Part shown: one piece after another, positions 5,671 through 5,708 of the stretch
Layout: each line of letters opens with the position of its first letter
Position numbering within the stretch: the first letter of the stretch is position 1
Assembly: GCA_002402315.1 (NCBI GenBank)
Contig: DHFP01000126.1
Location: 7,624-13,331, forward strand
Reading direction: 5' to 3'
Length of the DNA stretch: 5,708 bases
Source of the DNA: Clostridiales bacterium UBA4821
Lineage (GTDB): Bacteria > Bacillota > Clostridia > Acetivibrionales > UBA4821
The notes under the pieces: generated by a model
The model's database searches: none
What the model was told of the DNA's origin: nothing
The model's input: the letters and a program-made list of their open reading frames with translations, nothing else
Position numbers and translations under genes: made by a program

Positions 5671-5708
5671 GAATATTTAATAGTAAAGACCAGCTAATTG
5701 TTGTCAAC

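Larger units (their letters stand above)
5179..5708. other. AT-rich intergenic region without a convincing gene
   Basis: No frame in this stretch has both a good start signal and recognisable protein content. The longest minus-strand frame (5344-5529, 61 codons) opens with TTG and has no Shine-Dalgarno sequence. Its translation (for example FKHKQHGISIANEKVACLKR) is not one I recognise, though a decayed gene fragment cannot be excluded. Smaller features are a near-palindrome CTTATAGCTATGAG (5327-5340) next to the palindrome CTTTATAAAG (5342-5351), and the hairpins listed separately near the right end. No tRNA, rRNA, CRISPR array or known riboswitch was seen. Confidence 0.6.

Noticed and set aside
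5072..5708. Possible riboswitch, tRNA or CRISPR array in the non-coding stretch
   Set aside because: No cloverleaf, no regularly spaced direct repeats and no recognisable conserved riboswitch core (including the c-di-GMP class) were seen.

Overview
The window is a late flagellar gene cluster from a low-GC, Gram-positive bacterium. AT-rich intergenic DNA, strong Shine-Dalgarno sequences, clostridial-type FliD and FliS proteins and a sigma-D (sigma-28) type promoter suggest a motile clostridium, possibly of the Ruminiclostridium/Acetivibrio kind. The genus is inferred from sequence style and was not tested by any search.

Layout. Positions 1-100 hold a promoter and ribosome binding site for a plus-strand gene (101-1366) encoding a divergent FliD-like protein. 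It has recognisable FliD middle domains but neither of the canonical terminal segments. It converges, with only 3 bp between stop codons, on a minus-strand gene (1370-1858) for a coiled-coil protein of the FlgN/FliT export-chaperone type. Upstream of that, still on the minus strand, lie a terminator hairpin (1950-1977), fliS (1994-2395), fliD (2442-4601) and flaG (4626-5006). A sigma-D promoter at 5044-5071 is well placed to drive flaG-fliD-fliS. The order flaG-fliD-fliS-(fliT-like) matches the Bacillus subtilis yvyC-fliD-fliS-fliT operon, except that here a terminator and a possible new promoter separate the last gene.

Positions 5072-5708 contain no convincing gene. They hold two adjacent perfect or near-perfect inverted repeats (5113-5138 and 5141-5178), an AT-rich stretch with only weak open frames, and two more hairpins near the window end (5607-5621 and 5643-5670).

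How the genes work together: FliD caps the growing filament and helps flagellin fold, FliS holds flagellin for export, FlaG influences filament length in other species, and the FlgN/FliT-like protein probably chaperones a hook-filament junction or cap protein. The FliD-like protein may be a second cap-related or accessory factor. Most of the window is ordinary flagellar biology. The points most worth checking are the FliD-like paralogue, the internal domain duplication in FliD, and the unexplained structured DNA upstream of flaG.
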